From Lepidodermella squamata (lineage: Eukaryota; Gastrotricha): a stretch of 64,000 bases of DNA. Position 1 is the stretch's first letter. Every line of letters begins with the position of its first letter. Under the pieces are notes generated by a model. The model saw only the letters and a list, made by a program, of their open reading frames with translations, was not told where the DNA came from and did no database searches. The stretch spans positions 1,364,001 through 1,428,000 of the forward strand of contig JBLDXI010000017.1 in NCBI GenBank assembly GCA_047495785.1, given 5' to 3'. Shown piece after piece: positions 12,419 through 24,403 of this stretch. Position numbers and translations under genes: made by a program.

Positions 12419-15151
12419 TTAAATTCTGTCGACATGAACTCCGTTTGTATCGTCGGTCAGTGTTCTAGGCGATCTGCTAGTGTTGGCACTCATTAGGCCG
12501 GAACTGTCGGCGCCCAGGTCTGAAACTAGGACAACGTTGCCTTTCGCCGATCGCGTTGTTATGCTGTTGTTTGTGTTGTTGAAATAGCCCGATTGGCTGC
12601 CGGCTGATTCGCCAAAATGAATCACCTGGTGGTGCCGCCCGCCGCCCGAGCCAGACCGCGACGTCTGGCTCGACTCGAACATGCTTAGCGAGGTCTGCTC
12701 GTAGTAGCGCCGCCGGCGTTCGCTCCAACAGCCGAAGCAAAATCCGATGACGGCACATAACAGCCCGCTAAAATGGAAGAAAAAAATCAAAATTGAAGCA
12801 AAATTGAAATAAGAAGTGCTATAATGAACGAAACGAAATACTGATTCAGGCTGCCAAATTCAGAGCTTGAATTTAAAATTTTAAAATTCGGAAATCCCTT
12901 TTTAATAAAGGTTTCCCCTAATAATTTTTATATTTCGAATTGAGGATCTAAACAACTGAATATTACCAAGTTTAAGTTTAGCCGATTAACCGATAAATTC
13001 CTCAGTTGATTTCATCATAATCGGCAATCCACTGAGGAAGAATTAAACAAAATACCCTTGGATCGATCAAATGACTCGATAATATTGTTGATGTCGGTAA
13101 AATTGTGTAGGTAAAAGAAATAAAATTTCAATGTTTCCGATCCAAGTCAAAGCTCTCCGAAAATATTGATAGGCTAGAAATATTATACCATAAACGGCCA
13201 CTAAAATATTTGTCTCATAAGCAAAACAAGCAAAGGAGATACGAGGGAAAGGTTCAAATTCAAATGCCTAAGGGGCCTAATTGAATATCGTTAGCGACGC
13301 GCCAAAACAACCACTTTACTATTTATAGATTTTATGAGGAAAGTACGTTCGAAATGAGGATAAAATCGGTGCTCAAAAGGCCTAACGTACTTCACCATTA
13401 CGTTAGGCGACTAAAAGTACGATGGAATGACTCATCTAAGTGGTTGTTTTGGCGCGTCGTTAACGATATTACCTATGAATTTGGCCTCAGTCATAATCCT
13501 CAGGCCTAAGGGGCCTAAGGGGAATGCAGTAAAAACTACGGCATTGTTCAACCAGAAATAAATTCCGATTCAATCGGTAAATACCGTTAATTACCGCAAC
13601 AGTTGCCAAAAGATATTTTCGGGTTTTCCCCGGTAAATTAGAATTTTCTTAGATGAAATGTTGGTCAATTGGTCGGAAATGCCATTAATTTGGGGGGAAC
13701 TTGAAAAATGCTTGCACTACAACCTCCTTATGTGACACCCTGTATATTCGTTTTTCTCTTTTTCACCTCTTTTTAACTGATTTTCAGCCAAAAAATGAAG
13801 CCAAAGAGAAATATAGAAAACTATGATAGCTAGTTGATAGATCACGATGGACGACCTGCAATTATCATGCCTGAATAAGGTCTAGTACATCGCTAAGTTT
13901 CAGAAATTATGAACAATTTTCAAGTAAATTCCATTGGAGAAATTTAGACCAAGCCCAGGCGCGCATGCTACAGCGAAACAGTGAACCACGGCCTTTATCA
14001 TCCGACTTTCGCACCAAGTCTTGATTTCCGAAAAATTCATGATGGATCCGGAAACAAATTCTCAGAAATACGAAATTTGTTTGTCTCTTGTCTAAATCTT
14101 TTGGATCCCATATTATACCGATAACAATGAAAAATCGGTGAAAACAATTCAAATTTCTAGGATGGGAAGTTTAAGATCCCGCTACTTACTAATGCAAGCA
14201 ATCAGTTTAAAAGAATTCTGAAAAGTGTAAATAGCCATAAAATTCCTAAAGGCGTTATTTCTAAAAAAATATTTATTATCAACTCTCAAATTATTTAAAC
14301 GCAACTTACAACACGAGCATTCCTGCAATGGCGAGGACGAGGGCGAAATTTTCTAGCTGGCTGGTTTGCCAGTTGAGCGGGTTGTACCTGACGAAAAAGT
14401 CCTGATCTGAATCGTCGATAACCGTCGACTTCTGAATGCCGCCCACGCCGTCGCTGGGCGCCGGCGATTCATACGTTATCAACTGCGACATGGTCGTCGT
14501 TGATCTTAGCACAGCGTTCGATATCGAACTATTCAGCCCGGTGCGAACTAGCGTCGGAAAATGATGCCCGCCGCTCAGTAGCCGATTTGTCGTTTTAGGC
14601 ACCGCAGTCGTAACAGCGGCTTCGAACAACTCCTTAACAAATATAGCAACCGGCTGTGAGTGCGAAGTTGTAGGGGCTAAAGTGGTTGTAGTAAATGATT
14701 TTAAGGTGGCTGTAGTACCATCGCCCGCTGTTGATAAATCGCCGCGATTGGTGCTGTTGCTAGTAGTAGCAGGTAGAAATGTTGAAAAAATGCTCGCTAT
14801 GGTCGATGAAGCGAAACTTTTTAGCAGTACTGAAGTAGAAGAAACCGGCGCCGAAGTGGCGCTAATAGAATTTGCTGTACCCGGCGAAGCGGAGGAGAAT
14901 AAGCCGGCTGAGTAGCTGCTGGCGCTCTGATTGTGTTGGTTATTGTTAATATTAATGGAATTATTGTAGCTAATATCCAGGCTGCTACTACTATCGACCG
15001 GAAAACTGCTGGTGTTTAGCCACTGTGGCCATTCTGTTGTTGTTGTATTGCCTACTAGCATCTGTGAGGAATTAACCAGCGTTGTAAGCATCGCGCTAGT
15101 TATCGACGATGATGATGGTGACGATGATAAATCGGAACTGCTGGAATTCAT
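12419..15151 (-). CDS. Ser/Thr-rich single-pass membrane protein
   Basis: Two exons: 14310..15151 and 12419..12767. The donor TT|GTAAGT and acceptor TTTTAG|C are both phase 2, giving a 396-residue protein. Residues 1 to about 265 are dominated by Ser, Thr, Asn and Ala with Thr-rich runs, as in mucin-like O-glycosylated ectodomains. One strongly hydrophobic segment (about 269-294, ending GFCFGCW) spans the splice junction and is followed by a stop-transfer SERRRR. The last 100 or so residues are polar and Ser/Gly-rich and end in VDRI. There is no cleavable signal peptide: the protein starts MNSSSSDLSS and an in-frame stop lies just upstream. It is therefore probably a signal-anchor (type III) protein, or a further 5' exon exists. 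The family is not recognised. The intron holds a MITE-like palindrome. Confidence 0.65.
13284..13470. mobile_element. MITE-like palindromic element (187 bp)
   Basis: Terminal inverted repeats of 33 bp (13284-13316 and 13438-13470) differ at one position; the outer end reads AATATCGTTA. A smaller hairpin lies inside (13381-13389 against 13399-13407, CCTAACGTA). The element has no coding capacity. It sits in the intron of the Ser/Thr-rich membrane protein gene. The 15-mer GCCTAAGGGGCCTAA occurs on both sides at 13266-13280 and 13504-13518, although not directly abutting the repeats. Confidence 0.65.
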
Positions 15152-18100
15152 CGTCTATTTAACAATAATAATAATAATAACAGCAACACACCAGCAGAGG
15201 CGAAAATCTCTCAATGCGCGTGTGTAAATTCTCCCACTATTATTATTATTAAGGTGGCTAAAATATTGTGTGAATGAGTAGAAAAAAGCATACAATAAAA
15301 GGTGTGGTCAGGTAAGAACAATGAACAAGGAGCGGCTACTTTTCACGCCTTTTGTTCCGCTTGTGTTGTTATTGTTTTAAACGCTAGAAAATGACCAATA
15401 TCCGGTCGGATAATCATTACCGGCTCTATTGTGTCGAGTCGGATAATTTTGCTGCTGTCAAAAACGGGCCCACTATTAGGTCTTATATAGGTATTTGTAT
15501 TATTATTGTTATTTGCCTCATGATGTTGTTTGAAAATAAAAAGCTCGCGCGTTGAAGAGGGCACATTTTGACGCGTGTGAAAAAGTGGACACACGCGCGC
15601 GCGAAAAAACGCGTGTGGCATTTATTTTCGCGCTGCAAAATTACTCGCTCTTATAATATAACACCAAGGGTAATATGTTTATCACAGTGCTCGAGTCCAG
15701 AGGGCTGTTGGCTTGCCTGCTATTTTTATAGCACGCATGACTGCCGATATTAACATGCGATATGCGATGCTCCGATGAAATGTTTTTTACTGCGAGATTG
15801 ATCCACTCGAGAACTAACTACTGTCTCGTCGGGGCGTGTGAGATGTTATCAAATTTAGAGTGAAAAAAAATCGGGCGACAAAAAAATCGGCGGGCGAAGG
15901 GGCAAAAAACTGCAACTTGAGTAACTCAATCAACTCTCATCGCTGCGCATTTATCTCTAGTAGCCGATATAAAATAAGTGAGAAAAATATTGCCGATAAT
16001 ATTTCTTCGTGGCGGGAAGAATCTAAAATGTAAAAGTGCCTAGAAATAACAAACAAAGTAAAGGCACTGGGCCTGGCTACACCGATCAAGTTGTGTAGAT
16101 GATAGCAAAAATATTTACGGCACTTTATAAAGACGGCTATTATCGTGATCATTACACCGGATAAAAGATCGTGGGCCCGTCGCGTAAAAAATATCATAAA
16201 TATAATACGCTTCGCGCCACGTGTTTTGCGATTCCGCGCTCTTTATACGCGCATAATAAACAACCCCAGCGCTGATGCAGTTGAATATTATCATCATGAA
16301 AAAATCATTTAAAAAAAATTAAGGGCATCCTCGAGTGGGCATGGTCTAATATACTCTTGGGGGCAATCGGAAGATCTTATTGATTTATATAACTATTTCG
16401 AAGTCAAATAGTAATTTTCGGAGAATAAAATGGAGGAACGTTAGATTCTCATCGAACTAAAAAAGGATCAACCAGGACTATTTTGCACTGTGAACTGAAA
16501 ACAAATGGGCCTTATTTCTAATAAAAAAAACGGAGCCAAAGTTGACCGAAGCGGAACCAAATTTTGAATAATTTATTCGCCTAAAATTTTGTTTTCAAAT
16601 AAGTTTTATGATCAATTTTAAAGAGAAAATTCACGATTTTTTTCAAACTTATTCGAAAATCAAATTTTCGTTTGGTTCCAAGTTTTGAACTTTAGCTTCG
16701 CTAAAATATCTTCAGTATACGAACTCTACCAGCAAATTTTACGGAAGGGGAGGCAAAAAAATAAATCTTCAAGCAAAATACGATTAACTATGAAAATAAT
16801 TTCGAATTTTCAAGAAAATTACTCAGCGGGAATTTTATCGAGAAATGAAATGGGACTTTTTAATATAATTTTCATAAGTTGGCAAGATCACAGACAATAA
16901 TTTTTCAATTCAAGAAAAAAACCTAATTTGAAAATCAGGACAATGAATTAGTAAATCTAGGGCAAAATCGTCTTCGTTTTTAAAATTATGAAAAAATTTC
17001 GGTAAAATTGCGAGATTTTTTCTACGAAGTTTAGATCAAGAGTTGAAATGGCAAATGTCCCTTGGTTGGGGCCAAGACTAGGAATTCTGACCGCAATATG
17101 CGGAGCTAATAACAATTGGCTAATACGAAATTGGTGTGATATAATATTTTAACTATTTTGAAGTCAAATGTTGACTCGGCGGCCTGGCCTGGCGAGAACG
17201 TGTCATAATTGCGGTAAGCGGCTCTTGCCAGCCAGTTTGACATTTTTAAGGTGGCGCGACGAGAGCGCATCGAAGTGCGATGTTATTTTAGCAAACTAAA
17301 CGTGTTCCTTACTGTTTCAATACACACAAGACGTATAATATAGTCGGCGATAATATTGCGATAGACCTACGCGCCGAAAATGAAACGCGCATGACACGCT
17401 GCGTGTGCCGGCGGTTTATCTTTAAAGATGTACAACAATCATTTTTACAACATATCTTTCTTGGGCTCGCGCGCGCGACAGCTGTAACACACAACGGTGT
17501 GAAGTCGCTCTTACTTCTGCATCGCAAAAATTTCGAGTCTAAGAAGCTGATAAAACGAAAAAGGCTATTACCTTAATCACAATCATAATATTAATGAAAC
17601 TTGTGCCACTCGACGCTACTTGTCCGCTTTTAGGCATGCCGTATTGTTTTAATAATATCAAAACTGCAAAAGAATAAGTAAGCGATGATGGGTAGGTAGA
17701 GGTAAAAGTTGCACGCTCGTGTAAACATGACTAGTTGTAATACATTTTTGCGGCTGCTGCCGTGTGTTCGGCATGAAGTGGCGAGATGAGATTTCGCATC
17801 ACCAAAAAGAATGAAAAGACGCGCTCGGCAAAGAAACGCCCTCGGCTCAAGACACAGACGCGAAGCCGCGTAATTACTTAAGCCCGATATAAATATATAT
17901 TCATTACCGCACAACAAGAGTCCGATGAAACGGACGACGAGGCGTGTAAAGTGGCTTATTAAAAGGCCATATTGTTGCCAAATATATAGGTATAACGTAT
18001 AATAATTATTACCATCTTTTATTACATGCTACCAAGGTGGACACAACACAATAGGAATCTCAGCTCATTTGATGCGCACGACAGAAGCGCGCGCAGCAAA

Positions 18101-19021
18101 AATGGCCGAGATAGATGGCGAAAATAACGCATCATCTGCCTTAAAAAAGAAACCCGGCTTGCAACTCACACGGTATAATCATTGTTTTGTAGCTCAGGGT
18201 CGTCGTTTTAATATAACCAGGCGGAGAAAACACGCGAGCGCATCACATTCAGCGCATTTTGAGACTGCATTAAAATAATTTGCGCGAGAAATATTATACG
18301 GCGTGTTTATTAACACAAGAAGTCAGGCCTTTGTCTATGTGTAGTATAATAATAAATATTATGGTAAAAATAATCGTAACACAAGACGCGCGAGCGTGAA
18401 GAGGAGCGAAGAGACATGAGCGATAATGATGATAATGTCACCGTAATCTATATTTGTCGAGATTATTTCTACTATCACCAATAGCAGGCCAAATAGTAGA
18501 ATCCATAAATATTGGATTATTTATTCAAATAGGAATATTTCGTGTGGCGGATAAAACTAAAAATGCGTGCACCACCCTGCCTGCGTCTCGGGCAAAAATG
18601 CGATTATAAAATCAGAAAATCGACGCGCCAAGTAAATATCCGTAAACAAACTAAATAGTATGGGACACGTTTGTGGCCAAATGACCGGAAGTAAAAACAG
18701 ATCAGCCGTAAAAACCCGAGGACGAGATCAAGTCTCACATTTTTATTTTGTTCCTCTTTGTTATAAATGCATAATATAACCATGGCTCGGAAATGATAGC
18801 CATAACGATGATGGCGTTATAAACAAGACAAAGAATGATGAGAGAATAAAAAGAGACTATTTCACACGCGTGAAAAAAGAGAGAAAAACGAGACGCGCAT
18901 AAATTTATTGCGACGTCTCATGACGGCGCCTTTTTAGCACCGCAATAATAGTAACAATAAAAAGAAAGTGACTCCGACATGTCAAAAAAACAAAAGTAGA
19001 GAAGACTAAAAACAATGCATA
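15152..19021. other. Gene-poor intergenic region
   Basis: No exon with credible splice signals or conserved protein was found. The composition alternates CpG-rich words (ACGCGCGCGCG at 15593-15603, GCGCGCGAC near 17470) with TTATTATT runs. The promoter of the minus-strand Ser/Thr-rich protein gene should lie within the first few hundred bases. Confidence 0.45.
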
Positions 19022-22000
19022 CTAAGATAAAAAGTCAAAAACACTCGACTGCTGTGACTTGCCGCGTTTTGACGCCGAATTGCTGCTACCAGATGCAGAG
19101 TCGATTTTTCGTTTTCTGTCACTTGGCGATGACGCGTCGTCTGATGACATGACGATAAAAGGCCCGGATGCGCGTGATTTGAACCCTGGCGCCGCCATCA
19201 AATCTTCGGGTTTCGGATCAGCGCCGCCTGCCGATAAACCGGCCGTACTTTTGCGCTTGTTACCATTGTTACCACCCGAGACAGTTTGAGCTATTTTATC
19301 CAGCTCTTTTTGTTGAAGCCACGACAACATAGAGCCGTGAGAAATTCGTCGAGGGACAGCTGATGAGGTTGATTTTTCAGATACTACTGATACATTGGTA
19401 GCAGAGAATGAACTGTTGCTTGAGGCACCGGTGCTTTTGCGAATGGCTGAAAGGCCAAGTCGAACCAGTTGGCTCTCTTCTTTATTTTCGATGATAGCAG
19501 CAGTTTCAGTTTCACCGCCGGATAAAACTACCGTCGTTTGAGATTCGGAGATAGTCTAAAGAAAAAATCGAGAATTAAGTACTCTTTCTAATTTTAGATA
19601 TTATATAAATCTCATTTGCGCCTTACTGGTGGTGATTTTTGTATTTTTTTAGTGTTCGAATCGAAAAAATTGAGTGCCTCTACTTTAACCAAAGGCGAAG
19701 CTGCTGAAAAGCTGTTGAAATCTGAGCTGGAGGTCAAAGAAGTAAAGGGATTTTGATTTAGAGTTCACAGCTTCCGATGTAAAGGATTCTAACTTCAGTT
19801 TATTGATGGCTGAAGACGGCTTATTGAATCTCGACGGAACAGGCTCGATGAAATCCGGATTACACCCGACGCCAATTATTTTTTACCATATTATTGTGTC
19901 CACTGATTCACGATCATACGGGTTTTTTTAATTTTGACTACGAGCTCATGCTCAGGTGACCCTGCTCCAATTCCCAATGTTACTGGTAGACTATTCTGGT
20001 TTTCAACTCACTTACTGCTTTCCTTCGACTTATTTTACTGAAACATGTTCAGCGTAATATTTTGAACTTGTTGCGCAAACCATGAAAACAATTCGCATAT
20101 GGTGTTAAAAACCATCAGTAATCGATGCCGATTCCTGGAGAATTTGAAACGTAAGTTTTTGGGTCATTTATTTGATGCCTGGAAGATATGGTTCTGCGGC
20201 GAGTGTTTTCCGTAGAGTTCTGGTAAATGCCCAAAGTGCCCTTGCGATGACAATAACAATTGCCCAAGGTCTCGTAAAAAGTCTGACCAGAGAAAATTCG
20301 TGTCCAAAAAGCCGAGTATTTTATCTGATCAGGAACTATTTGTACTCGAAACTGACCAATTGCATGAAGACCTGTCACCGAAAAATGATTCGCAACGAAA
20401 TAAGTGAAATCGATCTGCGCAACTGAGGCGACCATCATCAAAGCGAAATACATTTCTGACGTTTTACAGTCTGCACTACCCGCCGAACGTAGCGGCATGT
20501 TATTGCTCGACTTGCCACTATATGCAACAGAAACTGAGTTGGCGTCTCTTGATAACTGATAATACTAGCTAGCGAGTCGGATAATTTTCTGAGGCATTCA
20601 ATACACAATTGACAATTACGAAAATGTCTGCTAGCAATACTCCACAGTCATTGTGGGTAAAGGTGGTAGACGCTGTCAGCAGAGTCAGAACTGTTGGATG
20701 TGAAGACATTGAAAAGTTTGTCGACGAAGTTGCTCGATTGCACGATTGCAAATGGTAAGAAATCACAATTTATGCTCCTTAAATGTGCCATCAGCATCTG
20801 ACTTTTCGCTAACGATTGGCGATACGGTTTTCAAGCCTACAAATGCCATTGTCACTCTGGGTTTCACGATTAACAACAAGCTTTCGTTTGTCGCTGGGGA
20901 CAAAAGTAAACCTCGGAAAGGCTAGTTTGCTTTGAAGCTCGTTGGTTAGAGAACAGCGATAATGATGGCTAGTAATTTTTTCTGGAAATCGATTTTGCTA
21001 CAGTAAACTCAATTTTAATTTCAAACGATGAGTCGAAGAATTTTCATGCAAAAATGCCATGTTTCTACTTTTAAACTCTGAAAATTCGATCACTACCAAA
21101 GTATCAAGTGTACGGGGTTACCCATCCCGCGTTACAATAGGCATCAAGGCAGCGAAATCCTTAAAAAAATAAAACTGACCTGCTCAGCACTTTGATTCTG
21201 AAGAAATCGTTCACGTTCAACGCGCTGTTTTTGCCACATGCTACTAAGCGAAGCACCAGTCACAGGCCCATTCGCGTCTAAAGCACCCAAGCCCAAATAG
21301 TCATCATCAGCGTGGGCATTCTCACCCTGCGATGCCAAATCTGTCCCGCCCATATCGCGCCACGCCTCTGCCCAGCGGAATCGCTTCAAACGCGGCCCGA
21401 CAGCATCGGCCAGATCAGCATCAGGAATGATAGCCTCCCTCAAGTGCAGCAAATCGCGCTCGTCTTCATCGATAACTTGCTTCATATGAATCGACTCGAC
21501 TTGTTTCTTCAACTGTCCAGCAGTTAATTTATCCAGCGCCTCGTCTTCAAATTCAGGATCAGTTTCGTATGAATCATCGTCGCTAGACCCTTCATCCTCA
21601 TCGGCTGATACTTTAGCAGCTTCTTCGTCAGATTCCGACAACTCGGCTTCATCTTCGAAGAATTCACGTAACATCTTTTTACGGTCTTTCTTTGCCTTCT
21701 TCAACTCGCGGTAATCTTCGCGCGAAATCGACTCGTCCTCCTCAAAATCTTCAGATGACGCCTTCTTCGGCTTACTACTGCCGTAGACGTGTTTCGTTTT
21801 CTTTGAGGCAACAGGAATTTCATCGACTTTTTCACTTGAATTTTCGCCTGTTTCATCTTCCTCGTCGCTAGGTGACTTCTGCACAGGCATGAAAGGCCCG
21901 GTACAAAGGCCGAGTAAATCGTCCATATCACTACCACCGACCGGCGCGTCGTCAGTATTCGAACCTGATTTCAACACATCAAACGGGTCGTTGTAGATAT

Positions 22001-24138
22001 TGAACAATTCTTTCGGCCTCGGCATATCAGGCGGCATCAAAACTGACGAAACCGAAGTGACTGATGGCTCTAAAACTGACTCAATTTGCGGCTTTGAATG
22101 TTCACTTTTCTCGTCTTCAATGATTAAATCAGGCAAATCGTCGTCATTATCGTCATTTTTCTCGTCATTTTCGCTATCGCTGTCGAAAGCTTTTTTTTCT
22201 CGCTTTTTTAAGGAGGACTTTTTCTTTTTCTTTGCGCTCGACCGCAAAATTTCTTCCTCCTCGTCCGAAGTTTCGCCTTCGTCGTCTTCAAGATCATCGT
22301 CATCACCTTCGTCCGATTCTTCGTCTTCAGAGCCACTTTTCACCTTTTCGTCCTGCGAGCAAATGCTGCCGTCATCGGTCGAAGCGCCGTCTTCCTCTCG
22401 ATGGCCTTCACTCGGCTCGTAATCTTCGTCTTCCGAGCCTGTTTCAGCCGCCTCTCTATTGAGAAAGGCTGAGGCTAAATTGACGTCCGCATTTGAATTT
22501 TTCGATTTCTTCTTCTTTTTCTTCTCGCGTTTAGCTTCTTCGGCTTCATCTTCATCAGTGATAGTTGTGTAGCTATCATTATCGGAATTATCACCCGGAT
22601 CTTCAACCGCCTCTTCCTCCTCAGCCTCCGCTTCTAATTCTTCGTCATTCTCCATTTTGAAGCGTTGAATGCGATCTTGAAGGCCCTTTTCCCGCAAAGC
22701 AGCCATTTCCTCCTGCAGCTGGCCTTTCACCTCGTTCCAGCTCGACGGCGGCGCCGTGTTTCCACCCGACTGGTCGTCATGCCCGACGTGGTGCGTTTTC
22801 CCGGCATTGTTGTGTTTTTTGAAGCGAGACATCAGCCACGCAACACCCGGGTTTACCGGCTTAACTGGTTCGACTGGTTTCTTCGCTACCGATTCGTCGA
22901 CAATTTCCAGCTCAATTTCATCGCTATCATCACCATCATCATCCATCGGGAGTGGTACCACTTTATGGACTGGTTCGGCGATGGGCTGGGTAGGAGTGTC
23001 GGGTTTAGCTTCGATGGCTATTTCGGGTAGATTATCATCGCAAGGGTCTGTTTCAGCCGGGATTTTCACCTCTTCTTGAGGCTGATTTTGCTTCTCCTCC
23101 TCCTCCTCTTGTTGCTTTCGTTTTGCTTCTTCGTTTTGCTTCTTCTTCTCTTCTTCGCGCTTTCGCTTTTCTTCGGCCTCTTTCTTTTTCTTTTCCTCGC
23201 TAAATATTTTCGACAATATTTTCATTTTTTGAGATAAATATAACTTTCTTACTTTTCCAATAGCTTCTTCACCTCAGGATTTACGGAAGCGACTTCAGCG
23301 AGAATATCGTCCAGATTTATAGGTTGGACAACAGCAATCGGAATATGCGATGGAGCTTCTGTAAAATCATTTTCAAGAGTTGAATTTCGGCTTCAATTAC
23401 AATTATTTTGCATTTCTTACCCCTTTGCACGCGCTGAGCATCATCGTGCATTTTCTGAACTTCCTTCTTCGACAGGCGCTTCGATTTTTTCAATTTACCC
23501 TCTTCGCCTTCTTCGTCTTCATCTCCGAATCCGTCGTTGGAGACTTCCCCATCGATGATTTCTAAATCTGGCAGCTCGTCGCCTGAATCCAGTTCGGCTT
23601 TCGATTTTTCTTTCTTCGACTTCTTCTTTTTACCAGATTTCGATACTTTTTCTTCATCTTCAGAATCGTCTTTTATCTTTTCCGCTTTCTTATGTTTAGA
23701 TTTCTTCGATTTCTTCGAAGTAGCGCCGGATTTCGACGGGCTGCCCATTGAATGATCATGCGTCTTCAGAGCTTCATGATCTTCGAGGAATGAACTGCCA
23801 TCCAGCTTCAACACATCGTCATCCTCGTTATTTTCATGCTCATTTTCCCGAATATTCAGCGCAGGCAGGGAGATAGAAGAGGCATTACTAGCTTTGTCAT
23901 CTTCGTCATCGTCCGCGAATAAATTAGCTCCGTTCTATTAATACTAGGATACTCCAAAAACAAGCAAGAAAAATCGACAACTTACAAAAACTAGCCAAGA
24001 TTTAGTAACAGGCTTCTCTGAATTTTCCTTATCTTCCTGTGGTTCTTTAGCTCGAGGACTGGATTCTAAGGCAGGACGCGATGGCTTGACGAATTCATCT
24101 TCAAGAGCCGGCAAGTCATTCTGGTCATCAACCTCCAT
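19022..24138 (-). CDS. CLSPN: Claspin, replication-checkpoint mediator
   Basis: Exons: 23986..24138, 23421..23934, 23253..23358, 21180..23199 and 19022..19555. All phases agree and the join gives 1108 residues (human Claspin is about 1340). The protein is extremely acidic with Lys/Glu-rich coiled segments. Diagnostic blocks include FFEDEAELSESDEE, then a His/Met helix (VESIHMKQVIDEDER) and the basic LKRFRWAEAW, matching Claspin's FVEDEAELSGSD...IHMKTMLDDD...RKFRW order. The last residues SVFDFLS match the human ending SIFKYLES. Claspin bridges ATR to CHK1 and binds replication forks. The upstream neighbour PHF10 ends 266 nt away on the same strand. A further Claspin-like segment near 19.63-19.84 kb may be an unplaced exon, so the 3' third is less certain. 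Confidence 0.85.
19627..19840 (-). other. Probable additional Claspin exon(s), frame unresolved
   Basis: On the minus strand a coding-like frame begins at about 19838 (PVPSRFNKPSSAINKLKLES). It passes into another frame near 19768 (TLNQNPFTSLTSSS, then SPLVKVEALNFFD) and ends at 19627 with a good donor (CCACCA|GTAAGG), phase 0. A 71-nt intron follows, leading to the phase-0 exon at 19555. The two frames differ by one nucleotide and I found no intron that reconciles them. It is either a real exon with a frameshift or sequence error, or two alternative exons. Confidence 0.35.
20100..20935 (+). pseudogene. Frameshifted coding-like remnant inside a Claspin intron
   Basis: Plus-strand segments look protein-coding but sit in successive frames. 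The first is a Cys-rich stretch (KCPKCPCDDNNNCPRSR) followed by SILSDQELFVLETDQL, ending in a stop at about 20402. A segment in the next frame, about 20424-20549, reads KYISDVLQSALPAERSG and ends at a stop. A third starts with ATG at 20624 (MSASNTPQSLWVKVVD), and a fourth covers about 20775-20924 (SDFSLTIGDTVFKP). Candidate splice sites do not restore one frame. I do not recognise the protein. The frame changes suggest a decayed gene. Confidence 0.35.
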
Positions 24139-24227
24139 CGAGCGACAAAATTTACGCCTAAAATTAAGAAAAAAATCGTAACGTTACTATCCTCTGTTTT
24201 ATTTTTGTTTATTTTCATCACCACCAT

Positions 24228-24233
24228 TTATTT
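24228..24233 (-). terminator. Poly(A) signal for PHF10
   Basis: AATAAA on the minus strand (TTTATT on plus), about 170 nt after the PHF10 stop codon and 90 nt before the Claspin start codon. Confidence 0.45.
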
Positions 24234-24403
24234 TTTACGGCTCAATATAATAAGGTATCGTAACAATAGAAAAGTAACAAGCATAAGACGACAAGTAGAG
24301 GCGCATCGAATTTTTTGTATAGAGCAGGCAATGGAATCGAAACGCAAGACAAGAAAATTAATAGAGCACAACACGTTTTGTTTCAGCAAGAAAGAAAGCA
24401 ATT

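Noticed and set aside
13907-14152. Minus-strand frame in the intron of the Ser/Thr-rich protein gene
   Set aside because: No phase-compatible splice sites, and including it would break the clean two-exon model.
22000-22462. Plus-strand Ser/Phe-rich frames opposite Claspin
   Set aside because: They are antisense images of the Glu/Asp/Lys-rich Claspin exon.
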